Shown: positions 49,303 to 58,417, numbered from the stretch's first letter. The stretch: 64,000 nt of DNA from Halovenus salina (GCF_026410925.1 NZ_CP112972.1:1054001-1118000); one strand, 5' to 3'. The notes: generated by a model from the sequence alone, not told the origin. A program made the numbers and translations.

Positions 49303-50169
49303 TCACCCTTCCGACCAATCGGTCTCGTCCACCCAGTCCGGCCGCTCGACAGAAATCTCTCCGAGTTGGTGGACGACGAACGACTGGGCTACCGTGACTA
49401 TCTGACCGTCGTTGTCTTCGATTTCGAGGGACATGTTCGCCTCGTGGACGACGCTCTCGGTGTCAACGAAGACGCTCCCGGTCGCCTCGGTGACCCTCCC
49501 AGAAATACCGGACTCATCGGCCGAATCAAGCTCGAACCGGAGGAGTCGGCGGCCGTTGCGCTGGACAGTCTCGGTGGGAACGTACGTCCCGATTCTGAGA
49601 ATGCCACCCAGGCTCTCCCCGTCGTTGAGCATTTCGGGCGGGTGCGTCCCGGCGAAGTCGCGCTCAAGCTCGCGGCTCTCGACTATCGTCTCACCGTTGG
49701 ACGTGCCCCGGACATACTGGGTTCTGCCCTCTATGTATATGCGGTTCGTCTCGGTCGAGGCGTCGAACACGAACAGCCGCCGTTCCGACGCCAGACTGCT
49801 CCGCCGTTGCTGTGTGACACTCAGCGTCTCCTCTCCGCCGGCGGTGTTGACAAGTTCCTGTTCGAGGTCGTACCCATTCTCGGTTAGGGCCTGACGCGTC
49901 GCATCGACGAGTGCCGCGGTATCGTCGATACCGCTCTCAGAGGTTCCCTCCGGAGGGGCGAGAGACTCTGGGGCCGTCTCTCCGTCATCACCCCCGCCGG
50001 AGCCGTCGCTTCCGTCGGCACCCTCTTCTCGCTCAGTAGCCCCCGAATCGTCTCCATCACCCTCATCCTGACAGCCCGCAAGTCCCGTCGTCACTGCGAG
50101 GCCAGCCACGGCAAGGACGTGACGTCTCGTGCTCTCTTTCGCTGATATTGCTCTCAATCGCATCATCAC
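49303..50169 (-). CDS. Haloarchaeal lipoprotein (DUF7537-like)
   Basis: 288 residues. The Tat-like signal (STRRHVLAVAGLAVTTGLAGC) ends in a lipobox Cys, followed by an acidic Gly/Ser/Asp linker. The rest is a strand-rich domain with repeated ETVQRNGRRLLRFEL-type segments and a SLASERRLFVFDASTETNRIYIEG stretch. Similar lipoproteins, recalled as DUF7537, are abundant in haloarchaea without assigned roles. Its start overlaps the stop of thrC by 4 bp, so it is translationally coupled to an amino-acid biosynthesis gene, which is odd for a lipoprotein. Confidence 0.82.
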   Translation of the reverse strand: MMMRLRAISAKESTRRHVLAVAGLAVTTGLAGCQDEGDGDDSGATEREEGADGSDGSGGGDDGETAPESLAPPEGTSESGIDDTAALVDATRQALTENGYDLEQELVNTAGGEETLSVTQQRRSSLASERRLFVFDASTETNRIYIEGRTQYVRGTSNGETIVESRELERDFAGTHPPEMLNDGESLGGILRIGTYVPTETVQRNGRRLLRFELDSADESGISGRVTEATGSVFVDTESVVHEANMSLEIEDNDGQIVTVAQSFVVHQLGEISVERPDWVDETDWSEG

Positions 50170-51380
50170 GCACCCTTCTTCGAGTTAGCGGCGTGTTTCC
50201 CGATTTTCGACGCCGTCTTCGCTCCGGCCCCGGTGTTGATGACGACGACATCCTCGTCGGGACCGAAGACACCCTCGGCGGCAAGTTCCATCGTCCCGGC
50301 CAGCGCGACGGCGGAGGTGACACACATCTCGACGCCGGCCTCTCGGGCCGCAACAAGGGAAGCGTCGAAGGCCTCCTCGTCGCTGACGGTGACGCCGGTG
50401 CCGCCAGATTCGAAGACCGCTTCGAGCATCCATGGGGACGCCCCGGGGTCGGGAATCTCGACCCCGCGAGCGATACTGTCGGGGTTCTCCCACGGCTCGT
50501 GTTCCTCTCGACCCTCCTCGATTGCTTCGACGACTGGGGCCGCGCCGGTTGTCTGTGCGACGTGGAGCTTCGGTGGGTCCGCGTCCAGCCAGCCGAGTTC
50601 CCGAAGCTCCTGGTAGGCCTTCCAGATACCAATGAGGCCGACGCCGCCGCCGGTTGGGTAGACGATGTGATCCGGCGAAGACCACTCGAAGGCCTCGAAG
50701 ACCTCGTACCCCATCGTCTTCTTGCCCTCGTGTCGGTACGGCGTCTGAAAGGTTTTCACCGAGTACCAGCCGTGTTCGGCCGCCGCCTCGGTGAAGGCCG
50801 CGCCGGCGTCGCCGATTTTTCCTTCCTGGAGGTGGAGGTCCGCGCCGTGTGCTCGGACGAGACTCTTTTTCACCTTGCCGGCCTGGTGGTTGAGGAAGAC
50901 GTGACAGTTCATGCCCGCGCGGGCGGCGTAGGCGCTCGCGGACTGGCCGGCGTTGCCAGCGGAGTTGAGCGCAACGTCGGTGACGCCCTGCTCGTTCGCA
51001 CAGGAGATCGCTGCGGCCTGGCCGCGGTCTTTGAACGTGTTCGTCGGGTTCTGACCCTCATCTTTGAACCAGAGGCCGTCGACGCCGAGGTCTTCGGCCA
51101 GGCGGGGTGCGTTGACCAGTGGCGTTGCTCCCTCGCCCATCGAGACGATAGCGTCGGGGTCACGGACGGGTAACAACTCCCGATAGTCCCACATCGAGTC
51201 GCCGCGAGCGGCCCACTCCTCGGGCGTGATATCGAGAGCATCGTAGTCGTACTGCGGGTCGAGAATCCCGCCACACTCCCGGCAGGGAAACTCGGTGAGA
51301 TCGAGGTCGTATGTCTCGCCACAGGAACGACAGGTGATGTGTGAGACAACAGTGCCGGTGGTCTCGCCGTCGGTGTGCAT
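50166..51380 (-). CDS. thrC: Threonine synthase
   Basis: 404 residues. An N-terminal zinc-ribbon-like segment (CRSCGETYDLDLTEFPCRECGG) precedes the PLP-dependent fold type II core. The PLP lysine lies in NPTNTFKDRG, the Ser/Gly phosphate loop in GGGVGLIG and the conserved NSAGNAGQSASAYAA loop contacts the substrate. It converts O-phosphohomoserine to threonine and phosphate. The zinc-ribbon N-terminus is common in archaeal and plant-like thrC. It runs toward the lipoprotein gene on the same strand. Confidence 0.93.
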   Translation of the reverse strand: MHTDGETTGTVVSHITCRSCGETYDLDLTEFPCRECGGILDPQYDYDALDITPEEWAARGDSMWDYRELLPVRDPDAIVSMGEGATPLVNAPRLAEDLGVDGLWFKDEGQNPTNTFKDRGQAAAISCANEQGVTDVALNSAGNAGQSASAYAARAGMNCHVFLNHQAGKVKKSLVRAHGADLHLQEGKIGDAGAAFTEAAAEHGWYSVKTFQTPYRHEGKKTMGYEVFEAFEWSSPDHIVYPTGGGVGLIGIWKAYQELRELGWLDADPPKLHVAQTTGAAPVVEAIEEGREEHEPWENPDSIARGVEIPDPGASPWMLEAVFESGGTGVTVSDEEAFDASLVAAREAGVEMCVTSAVALAGTMELAAEGVFGPDEDVVVINTGAGAKTASKIGKHAANSKKGA

Positions 51381-51461
51381 GCGGAGAGGGTAGAGCCTCG
51401 GGGGCTTAAATCCAAGCCGTCGCGTCGGCCGGCTGAAAGAAGGGTCGTCGGTAACAGACCG

Positions 51462-51542
51462 TTACCACTCGATTTCGTACTGGCAGGCGTCGCCGCCGTT
51501 CTCGCGACAGACGTCTCCAGTCTCCGAACGCTGCGACCACAC
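51462..51542 (-). CDS. Possible 26-residue Cys-containing miniprotein
   Basis: GTG-started frame ending CRENGGDACQYEIEW. It has two Cys eight residues apart, acidic content and a W at the end, unlike random halophile sequence. No upstream start extends it (a stop lies one codon before). The SRR-type composition in other frames is less protein-like. Support is weak because of the size and the GTG start; it could be the tail of a decayed gene. Confidence 0.25.
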   Translation of the reverse strand: MWSQRSETGDVCRENGGDACQYEIEW

Positions 51543-51600
51543 CTCTCAGTATCCCAAGTCAAACGCACAGGGACACCACCGTGGTGCCGTCGGCTTGTGC

Positions 51601-52737
51601 TCAGTCGGTGTGAGTTCGGAGGTCGTTCTCGACGGACTCACCCGGCAGGCTGTCCCGGCGCGCGACTGCGACACCGCTGTCGGCGTCAAAGAGATGGACT
51701 CGCTGTGGCGGGAAATCGATACCCACCCGTTCGCCCCGACTGACCGCCCCTGGGCCGTCGGTCGTGACAGTCACGGTCGTGTTTGCGAGTTCGACGTACG
51801 CGTGAGAGGTTTCGCCCAGCGGTTCGACAACCTCCACGGTTCCGGTCGCAGCCCCCGTTTGTGGCTCAACCACCTCGATTGCCCCCGGTCTGATACCGAG
51901 GACGAACGCCCCGCCAGACCGGAGGTCGTCGGCCCGCTCCGGGACGGGATACTCGAACCCGTCGGCGACGAGTTGGTCTCCCCGACGGGTAACATCGAGC
52001 ATGTTCATCGCCGGCTCCCCGATGAACTCCGCAACGAACCTGTTCTGTGGCCGGTAGTAACACTCCAGCGGCTCGCCGACTTGCTGTAGCTCGCCGTCCT
52101 GCATGACCGCGATTCGGTCGGCCATCGTCATTGCCTCTGTCTGGTCGTGGGTGACGTACATCGTCGTCACCTCGAGGTCTTCTTGGAGCTGTTGGATTTC
52201 AGTGCGCATCGTCGACCGAAGCGAGGCATCGAGGTTGCTGAGCGGTTCGTCCATCAGAAACACCGCGGGGTCTCTGATGATAGCCCGCCCGAGCGCGACG
52301 CGCTGCTTCTGTCCGCCCGACAGCGACTTCGGCTTCTGTTCGAGCAACTCACCGATGTCGAGCAGCTCGGCGGTCGATTCGACGCGCTCGCGGCGCTCGG
52401 CGGCCGAGAGGTCCGTCGTCATCTTGAGGCCGAATTCCATGTTCTCGGCGGCGGTCATGTGGGGGTACAGCGCGTAGTTCTGGAACACCATCGCGATATC
52501 CCGTTCCTCGGGCCGTCGCTCGGTGACCGGCTCGTCCTCGATTCGAATCGTCCCGTCGGTGACCGATTCCAGACCGGCAATGCAGTTCAGCGTCGTCGAC
52601 TTCCCACAGCCGGATGGGCCGACGAGCACGAGAAACTCCCCGTCGGCAGCCGACAGTGAGAGGTCGGAGACGGCCTCGACACTATCTTCGCCACGTCCGA
52701 ACGTCTTCCGTAGTGTTTCGATTTCGAGTTGTGCCAT
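51601..52737 (-). CDS. Sugar ABC transporter ATPase (MalK/UgpC type)
   Basis: 378 residues. Walker A GPSGCGKST, signature LSGGQKQRVALGRA, Walker B VFLMDEPLSNLD and His-loop THDQTEAMTMADR are complete. The C-terminal ~130 residues form the TOBE domain (NRFVAEFIGEPAMNML, then PGAIEVVEPQTG), as in CUT1 ATPases such as MalK. It energises the two permeases encoded upstream. The gene is the last of a four-gene operon on the minus strand. Confidence 0.95.
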   Translation of the reverse strand: MAQLEIETLRKTFGRGEDSVEAVSDLSLSAADGEFLVLVGPSGCGKSTTLNCIAGLESVTDGTIRIEDEPVTERRPEERDIAMVFQNYALYPHMTAAENMEFGLKMTTDLSAAERRERVESTAELLDIGELLEQKPKSLSGGQKQRVALGRAIIRDPAVFLMDEPLSNLDASLRSTMRTEIQQLQEDLEVTTMYVTHDQTEAMTMADRIAVMQDGELQQVGEPLECYYRPQNRFVAEFIGEPAMNMLDVTRRGDQLVADGFEYPVPERADDLRSGGAFVLGIRPGAIEVVEPQTGAATGTVEVVEPLGETSHAYVELANTTVTVTTDGPGAVSRGERVGIDFPPQRVHLFDADSGVAVARRDSLPGESVENDLRTHTD

Positions 52738-52740
52738 GGA

Positions 52741-53628
52741 TTATCCTTTGACAGCTCCGTCGGTGAGCCCGCGAACGAAATAGCGCTGTAGCGCGACGAA
52801 GAAGATGACTATCGGCACGATACCGATAACTGCAGCGGCCGCAATGTTGGTCCACTGCGTCGCCAGCTGATTGTCGAAGACGTAGATGCCCATCGAGAGC
52901 GTATAGAGGTCCTCGCCGCCGGGACTGAGCATCGTGTACGCCATCACGAACTCGGACCAGGTCAGAACGAAGTTGAAGATGGCGACGACAGCAATACCGG
53001 GCATCACCGGCCGCAACAACACGTACCGCAGCGTCTGAAGGCGATTACAGCCATCGATTCGGGCGGCTTTGTCCAGTTCGGTTGGGATGGTGTCGAAATA
53101 CCCCTTGAGTAGCCACAGCGAAAACGGAATCTGCAGCCCGATGTACAGCAAGACCAACCCGGCGTGGCTCTCGGTCAGTCCGAGCGTTCGCATGATGTCG
53201 TACAGCGGGAGCACGATGACAATCGGCGAAATCATCTGGAATCCCAGCACGGCCAGCAGTAGCGACCGGCGGCCACGGAAGCTGAACCGCGAGAACCCGT
53301 ACGCCGCTGGCGTCGTCACGAGAAGGATGCCGACAACCGAGAGGACGGCGACAAACAGCGTGTTCCGCATCCACCCGAGGAGGCCGCTGGCGAGTACCGC
53401 CCGATAGGAGTCTACCGACAGCTCGCTCGGAATCAGCTCCAGGGACGTGTATACCGCGCTCTCTGTTCGGAGGCTCAGTGAGACAATCCAGAGGACCGGA
53501 AACACGAAAAACAGTATTGCCAGGCCGTAGACCAGGTACGTGAGCCCGTCGTAGCAGTACCGGCGGATGCGCGGCCACGAGAGGGTCACGTCGAAGTCGC
53601 CGAGGGTGGTATCAGTGCGTCCCGCCAT
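52741..53628 (-). CDS. Sugar ABC transporter permease (MalG-like)
   Basis: 295 residues with about six helices. The EAA loop is seen as LDKAARIDGCNRLQTLRYVLLRPVMPG, the cytoplasmic element contacting the ATPase. The MalG-type C-terminus (RYFVRGLTDGAVKG) is characteristic, since the AVKG end is common in CUT1 permeases. It pairs with the next-upstream MalF-like permease. The stop is 3 bp before the ATPase start. Confidence 0.94.
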   Translation of the reverse strand: MAGRTDTTLGDFDVTLSWPRIRRYCYDGLTYLVYGLAILFFVFPVLWIVSLSLRTESAVYTSLELIPSELSVDSYRAVLASGLLGWMRNTLFVAVLSVVGILLVTTPAAYGFSRFSFRGRRSLLLAVLGFQMISPIVIVLPLYDIMRTLGLTESHAGLVLLYIGLQIPFSLWLLKGYFDTIPTELDKAARIDGCNRLQTLRYVLLRPVMPGIAVVAIFNFVLTWSEFVMAYTMLSPGGEDLYTLSMGIYVFDNQLATQWTNIAAAAVIGIVPIVIFFVALQRYFVRGLTDGAVKG

Positions 53629-54579
53629 CTATATCTCCTCACTGATGTCGAACACGCGGAAGTAGACCGCGGTGACAACCAGTGTTATCATCAGCAAGAC
53701 GACTGCCGTTGCCGCGGCCATGCCCATCTGGTAGCTGTTGAACGCCGATTTGTACATCGAGAGTGCAATAACCTCGGTCGCCCGGCCGGGGCCGCCGTTT
53801 GTCAGCGCAAAGATGAGGTCGAAGGAATTCAGCGAGTAAATCGTCACGAGAATCGTCACGACGAAGACGACCGATTTCAGTTGCGGGAGCGTGACGTACC
53901 GGAACCGCTGGAGCGGCCCCGCCCCGTCGACTTTCGCCGCCCGGTACAGCTCGTCTGGAACCCGCTTGAGACCAGCGTAAAACATTATCATCGAGAAGGC
54001 AGTGCCACGCCAGGCCCCGGCGGTGATGACCGAAACCACGGCAATCTGTGCATCAGAGAGGAAGGGGATGATGCCAAAGCCAAGCCGCCCGAACATATTG
54101 TTGACGACCCCGACGTTGGTCTCTAAGAGCATAATCTTCCAGACCAGGCCGATGATAATTCCCGGGACAATCCAGGCGCTGAGGACGACGACGCGGGTGA
54201 CCAGCGGTCCGCGCAGTCCGCGTCTGACGCCGTAGTCGATTGCGAGCGCCAGCCCGAGCCCAAGGCCAATCTGGAGAAGAACGCTTGTAACCGCGTAGAT
54301 GCCGGTGACACGAAGCGTCGAATAGAACTCCTCGCTGCCGAGCAGCCGGCGGTAGTTCTCCAGCCAGACGTACGACTCCTCGGAGCTGATGAGACTCATG
54401 TCGGTGAGGCTCATACGGAACACCTCGAACACCGGGTAGAGCTGGAAGACAGTGATAAACAACAGTGCCGGCAGGAGCCAGAAAAGCGGCCGCGAGACGA
54501 CTCTGTCGACGTAACTGCGAAGCGTCTGTCGGGTGCGTGCCCCGGCAGAGGATTCCTCTGTCGCCGTCTCAGTTGACAT
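53629..54579 (-). CDS. Sugar ABC transporter permease (MalF-like)
   Basis: 316 residues (start MSTETATEES; an in-frame ATG at 54591 adds four residues). About six helices, with the first near PLFWLLPALLFITVFQLYPV. The EAA loop LYRAAKVDGAGPLQRFRYVTLPQLK matches CUT1 permeases. The start overlaps the stop of the binding-protein gene by 11 bp, so these are coupled. It forms a heterodimer with the MalG-like protein. Confidence 0.94.
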   Translation of the reverse strand: MSTETATEESSAGARTRQTLRSYVDRVVSRPLFWLLPALLFITVFQLYPVFEVFRMSLTDMSLISSEESYVWLENYRRLLGSEEFYSTLRVTGIYAVTSVLLQIGLGLGLALAIDYGVRRGLRGPLVTRVVVLSAWIVPGIIIGLVWKIMLLETNVGVVNNMFGRLGFGIIPFLSDAQIAVVSVITAGAWRGTAFSMIMFYAGLKRVPDELYRAAKVDGAGPLQRFRYVTLPQLKSVVFVVTILVTIYSLNSFDLIFALTNGGPGRATEVIALSMYKSAFNSYQMGMAAATAVVLLMITLVVTAVYFRVFDISEEI

Positions 54580-55945
54580 ACTCAACGTCACCGTCGTAGG
54601 CTGCAGCGATGTTGTCGAGCATCGTCCCGACAGCCTCCTCGGGCGAGGACTGCCGGGTGAAAACGCGTTCTTTGGCTGTTACCCACTCCTCTTCGATGGC
54701 CTGGGAGTATATCGGTGCGCTCGGCCTCGCAACACCGTTTTCGAGGAAGTCCCGAAACTGGTCCTGGAACCGGAACGTATCGCTGCTGAACAGGTCGTCA
54801 TCGTCGAAGACAGAGGCCCGAGTTGGGAGCTGTGACCCCGCCTCGCAGTACCGACCCATCGTCTCCGGCTCGACCGCCTTCGCCGCGAACGACTTGGCTG
54901 CTTCCGCTTCCTCACCCTCCTGTGCGTAGACGCCTTCGGTCCAGCCGCCGACGCCGGTTGCAAACTGGTCGGCCTCCCGCATCGGTATCTCTGCCACATC
55001 CCAGCGGTCGGGGTTGTCGTCATTCGGCTCGATGCTAATCTGGTACCGGGAGTTGCTCCCGATGAACATCGCCGACTGGCCGTTTGCCGCCTCCTCGCCG
55101 AGCTGTGCCGGGTCGTCGAGGGTGCCAACTCGCTGGGGCGTCACGCCCTGTGAGACGAGGTCGTCGAAGAACTCGAACGTCGAAAGCAACGCGTCGTAGT
55201 TGTCCTCGTTGCCGAGAACTGGCGCGCCATCGTCGTCGACCAGTTGGCCGCCCTGGCCCCAGAAAAACGGCAGCGTATCCAGCGCACTCATCTGTACGGT
55301 AAAGCCGTCTATTCCCTCACCCTCGGCGATTGCACCACCGACCTCCAGCACGTCGTCCCACGTCCGCGGTGACTCTCCGCTCCCGTACTCTTCGACGAGG
55401 TCTGTCCGGTAGTACAGGCACCGAAGCCCGGTGTAGAACCACGCCGCGAGGAGGTCATCATCTTCCATCGCAGTGTTTTGTACGAACGGGAAGAAATCGT
55501 CGACGTCGTCGACGTAGTCGTTGAGTGGTTGGAGGTACTCCCGGTTGTCCGGAACCCAGACAGAGTCAAGCGTCGACGATGGCGGCGCCTCGCCGTTGCT
55601 CGCACGCGTGACCAACTGCGATTCCCACTGGTCCAGGTCTGACTGATAGACCAGGTTCGCCTGGTATTCGGGGTTCTCTTCTGCCCACTCCTCGAACCGG
55701 GCTTGCATCGCAGACGCGGTTTCGGCCTGGAGGCTCTCGTCTTCGTCGGGGGAGTAGAACGCGCTCGTCCAGTGGTCGAACTCGACGTCTCCGTCCCCAA
55801 CCCGCGTGTGTGTGACCAAGCTGTCGCCGTTGTCGTCATCACTCCCTGTGCAGCCGGCGAGTGCCGCCGTACTTATCGCGCCGGTCGCGAGCAGGAACGT
55901 TCGTCGTGTCGATTCGCTTGTCGCTTTGTCAATTATATCTGACAT
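54569..55945 (-). CDS. Sugar ABC transporter substrate-binding lipoprotein
   Basis: 458 residues. Tat signal with STRRTFLLATGAISTAALAGC and lipobox Cys, then an acidic spacer and an extracellular solute-binding protein type 1 fold. Characteristic are the hydrophobic/aromatic pocket residues (WVPDNREYLQPLNDY, RTWDDVLEVGGAI, PFFWGQGGQLVDDDG, and GVGGWTEGVYAQEG). The binding protein delivers an oligosaccharide, glycerol-3-phosphate or similar compound; substrate not determinable. I use ATG 55945 because the Tat motif follows directly. First gene of the operon; a TATA-like box lies 26 bp upstream. Confidence 0.94.
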   Translation of the reverse strand: MSDIIDKATSESTRRTFLLATGAISTAALAGCTGSDDDNGDSLVTHTRVGDGDVEFDHWTSAFYSPDEDESLQAETASAMQARFEEWAEENPEYQANLVYQSDLDQWESQLVTRASNGEAPPSSTLDSVWVPDNREYLQPLNDYVDDVDDFFPFVQNTAMEDDDLLAAWFYTGLRCLYYRTDLVEEYGSGESPRTWDDVLEVGGAIAEGEGIDGFTVQMSALDTLPFFWGQGGQLVDDDGAPVLGNEDNYDALLSTFEFFDDLVSQGVTPQRVGTLDDPAQLGEEAANGQSAMFIGSNSRYQISIEPNDDNPDRWDVAEIPMREADQFATGVGGWTEGVYAQEGEEAEAAKSFAAKAVEPETMGRYCEAGSQLPTRASVFDDDDLFSSDTFRFQDQFRDFLENGVARPSAPIYSQAIEEEWVTAKERVFTRQSSPEEAVGTMLDNIAAAYDGDVEYVN

Positions 55946-55967
55946 TATATATGTCCAGGACTCTATG

Positions 55968-55975
55968 AATAAATA
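55968..55975 (-). promoter_or_regulatory. TATA-like box of the sugar ABC operon
   Basis: On the complementary strand TATTTATT is centred about 26 bp upstream of the start at 55945. The spacing fits a leaderless transcript. Confidence 0.5.
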
Positions 55976-56082
55976 TCTGTCCCGGGTTGGCGATAGCGCT
56001 CCTGTGTCAGGACTGCTCTTCGCTGCTCTAACTGCGTCAGTGACAGGGAGGGATTCAGAGGCGGTTCTGGCTACGACCGACA

Positions 56083-56643
56083 TTACAGTCTCTCCGTTAG
56101 CTGGACGATTCGCGGGTGTCGGCGCAGTCGGGTCGCCCCGTAGAACGCGGCGACGCCAATCAACACCCCGACGACCGTATCAGAGGCGTAGTGCGTACCG
56201 AGATAAACTCGCGAGACGGCGACCATTCCAGCCAGCACGGTGACGACACCGAATGGGAGCACCGACGACTCGCGGGCCGTCATGGTGTAGACAGTCACTG
56301 CCCCGGCGTGGCCAGAGGGAAGCGACGCAGCAACGCTGTTCGCGTCGCCGGTCATACAGACCGGGCCAGGTGGGAGCGGCCGCTGGATGGTCGCCCACAT
56401 CGTCGCGACACAGAGGCCCGTGATTGCGAGCGCGAGCGCACTCGTGTACAGTTCCTCGTCCCACTCGGCGAGATAACAGACGCCAAGAAAGACGAGGGCA
56501 GCGGTCGCAGACCCGAGTCCGGTCACCGACGCCATCACCTTCGTCACTAGCGGATGTCGCAACGAGAGGACCAGGTCGACAACTTGGTGGTCGAGCCACG
56601 TAATAAAGTCGAGAACGTCGGCGAGAGCGCCGTACATGTCCAC
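56083..56643 (-). CDS. PAP2-family membrane phosphatase
   Basis: 186 residues with about five helices. The three PAP2 motifs are ATIQRPLPPG (motif 1 remnant), LPSGHAG with the phospho-accepting type His (motif 2) and SRVYLGTHYASDTVVG (motif 3, catalytic His and Asp). The enzyme hydrolyses lipid or isoprenyl phosphates at the outer membrane face. An alternate ATG (MYGAL) two codons later is possible. It is followed on the minus strand by a DUF457 protein and a CDP-alcohol phosphotransferase upstream, so a lipid-related cluster is likely. Confidence 0.92.
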   Translation of the reverse strand: MDMYGALADVLDFITWLDHQVVDLVLSLRHPLVTKVMASVTGLGSATAALVFLGVCYLAEWDEELYTSALALAITGLCVATMWATIQRPLPPGPVCMTGDANSVAASLPSGHAGAVTVYTMTARESSVLPFGVVTVLAGMVAVSRVYLGTHYASDTVVGVLIGVAAFYGATRLRRHPRIVQLTERL

Positions 56644-56676
56644 AGCGTATCGGCCGCGTGGGTTTATTCTCGTCGG

Positions 56677-57141
56677 CTATTTCGCCGACAGCCGGTCGTT
56701 CTGCCAGCCCCGAACGACGAGTACAATCAGTGTCCCCCAGATGAACAGTTCGAGGTAGAACGACGGTGTGCCGAGATAGTACCAGAAGAACGAACCGGGC
56801 GGAATCGCCAGGGGGTCCGGTGGTTCGACCACCGGCCAACACAGAAACAGCGCGTCGGCCGGTCGGCCGTTGACGACGACGTGTCCCGCGTCAAGAGCGA
56901 GATGTGACGCCCACCCTATCGCTACAGCCAGCCCACGCCGCCCCGACAGCGCGATTGGAACCATTACGACCGCCAGCAGAGCAGAGTGACCAACCGAGTG
57001 AAACAGCGCAGTCACGCCCACCGTGCCGAGTGGCTTGTCAACGACGTCGGGTACAGCAGCACCCACAACGAGCCACAGCGGCGAGCGTCCGATGAGCCGG
57101 GAGAGTAGCCCCGCAGCCGCGAGGTGTGTCGGGAACAGCAC
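56677..57141 (-). CDS. Metal-dependent membrane hydrolase (DUF457/YdjM family)
   Basis: 154 residues with about four helices. The metal-binding pattern is seen as PTHLAAAG (His), VPDVVDKPLG (Asp), FHSVGHS (His) and SHLALDAGHVV (His, Asp), all at membrane edges. Family members are predicted membrane-bound hydrolases, including YdjM. It sits between the PAP2 phosphatase and the CDP-alcohol transferase genes. The ATG at 57141 fits the motif position. Confidence 0.88.
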   Translation of the reverse strand: MLFPTHLAAAGLLSRLIGRSPLWLVVGAAVPDVVDKPLGTVGVTALFHSVGHSALLAVVMVPIALSGRRGLAVAIGWASHLALDAGHVVVNGRPADALFLCWPVVEPPDPLAIPPGSFFWYYLGTPSFYLELFIWGTLIVLVVRGWQNDRLSAK

Positions 57142-57168
57142 ACCGGAGGTTCGTGGTCGACAGACAAA

Positions 57169-57939
57169 TCAGTATGCACCGCCCAGACGGCCAGTGGCGT
57201 GGTAGTAGTCTCGCACGAAGACGGCAATAGAGGGCGCAAGCACCAGTGGTGCGACGCTGAAGACGTGTGCCGTCGAGACTGCCGGGACGAGCGCAACAGT
57301 GATAAACGCCATCTGGAGGCCGGCGAGATACCTTCCGAGATTGCTGTCTGGCAACGAGTGGACCGTCCCGCCACGCCAGCGGTGGAGTCGCACTGCGCCG
57401 ACAAAGACGTACCGGGCGGCCGAGATAGTGAGGTAGTACGCCGGGAGCATCCCCCAGAGGACCGCGACCAGTGGGGCGACAACGAACCCGAAGGTGTCGA
57501 AGGCCTTGTCGAGACGCGTTCCAAGCGCCGTCTCCCCGCTGATGGTGCGCGCAAGCGTTCCGTCAAGTTGGTCCAAGATAACTCCCACGCCGTAACACGC
57601 GGCAGGCACCCAGGCGAGTGCCGTCTCCGCCGGGACGACGACAAACCCAGCGACGATAGCATACAACGCCCCGCGAAGGAGTGTGGCGATGTTTGCCAGC
57701 CCGAACACCTCGCTGTAGGGCATCTGCACCGCCACGGGCCTGTTGAGGCTATAGCTCACGTAGAGGAGCTGTCCGGCCAGGCAGATGCCGGTGACGACTG
57801 CAGGGTGGATAATAGCGCTCGGGACGTGTCCCTCGGGAAGCACCGGGAACAGGATAGCCGTAAGCGCAATCGCAACAGTGAGCGACAGCCAGACATGAAC
57901 CACGGATTGGGCCGGTGTTCGTCCTACGCGTGTGCCCAT
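57169..57939 (-). CDS. CDP-alcohol phosphatidyltransferase family protein
   Basis: 256 residues with about six helices. The exact signature D-G-x2-A-R-x8-G-x3-D-x3-D is present in the segment from DGTLAR to LDKAFD. It transfers a phosphoalcohol to a second alcohol with release of CMP; in archaea, products include archaetidyl-inositol or -glycerol phosphate. Which head group is unclear. The gene starts an unbroken three-gene block on the minus strand (spacings of about 27 and 33 bp) with DUF457 and PAP2 downstream, implying membrane lipid head-group synthesis and dephosphorylation. Confidence 0.92.
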   Translation of the reverse strand: MGTRVGRTPAQSVVHVWLSLTVAIALTAILFPVLPEGHVPSAIIHPAVVTGICLAGQLLYVSYSLNRPVAVQMPYSEVFGLANIATLLRGALYAIVAGFVVVPAETALAWVPAACYGVGVILDQLDGTLARTISGETALGTRLDKAFDTFGFVVAPLVAVLWGMLPAYYLTISAARYVFVGAVRLHRWRGGTVHSLPDSNLGRYLAGLQMAFITVALVPAVSTAHVFSVAPLVLAPSIAVFVRDYYHATGRLGGAY

Positions 57940-58024
57940 CGCGAATCACCCCGTCGGTCGCCTATTCCGGCAAATCGGCTGTCTGGGGTTACGTGCCGAC
58001 AGTAGGGAGCCCCAGCAGTCGTCG

Positions 58025-58417
58025 TCACGAGTTGTCCCACACTAACACAGCTAACGCAACAATGAGGATGACCTGTGCGACCTTATCGACGGCTCCGAGC
58101 GTTCCAATATCACCGGGGAACGATTTGTCCCCGCCAGCGAAATTGAACAGGTACCACAGCACAATTTGTCCGAGAGTGAATGGGATGCCGAGCGCGTACA
58201 CCGCACGGCGACGAACGTCGGCCAGAACCAAGAGAACACCACCGACGAAGCCGATGCCAGCAACGATGAAACTGATTCCTAATCCACTCGGGACCATCCG
58301 AGCGCCCAGTAGGAGGTGAACAGCCGCACTGGCGAGCGCTGCAGCGATACCGACCCAGCGAAGCACAGTCAACCCCCTCGTATCAGACTGCAGCCCCTGC
58401 TGCTCCGTTGTAGCCAT
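58025..58417 (-). CDS. Small haloarchaeal membrane protein (DUF7475-like)
   Basis: 130 residues with four helices (roughly 20-36, 45-65, 75-95 and 110-125). Start MATTEQQGLQSDTRG at ATG 58417; the upstream in-frame ATG (58453) would be preceded by an arginine-rich stretch. Haloarchaeal four-helix proteins of this length and character are common, recalled as DUF7475, with unknown role. A TATA-like GTATATC lies close upstream on the complementary strand. Confidence 0.75.
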   Translation of the reverse strand: MATTEQQGLQSDTRGLTVLRWVGIAAALASAAVHLLLGARMVPSGLGISFIVAGIGFVGGVLLVLADVRRRAVYALGIPFTLGQIVLWYLFNFAGGDKSFPGDIGTLGAVDKVAQVILIVALAVLVWDNS

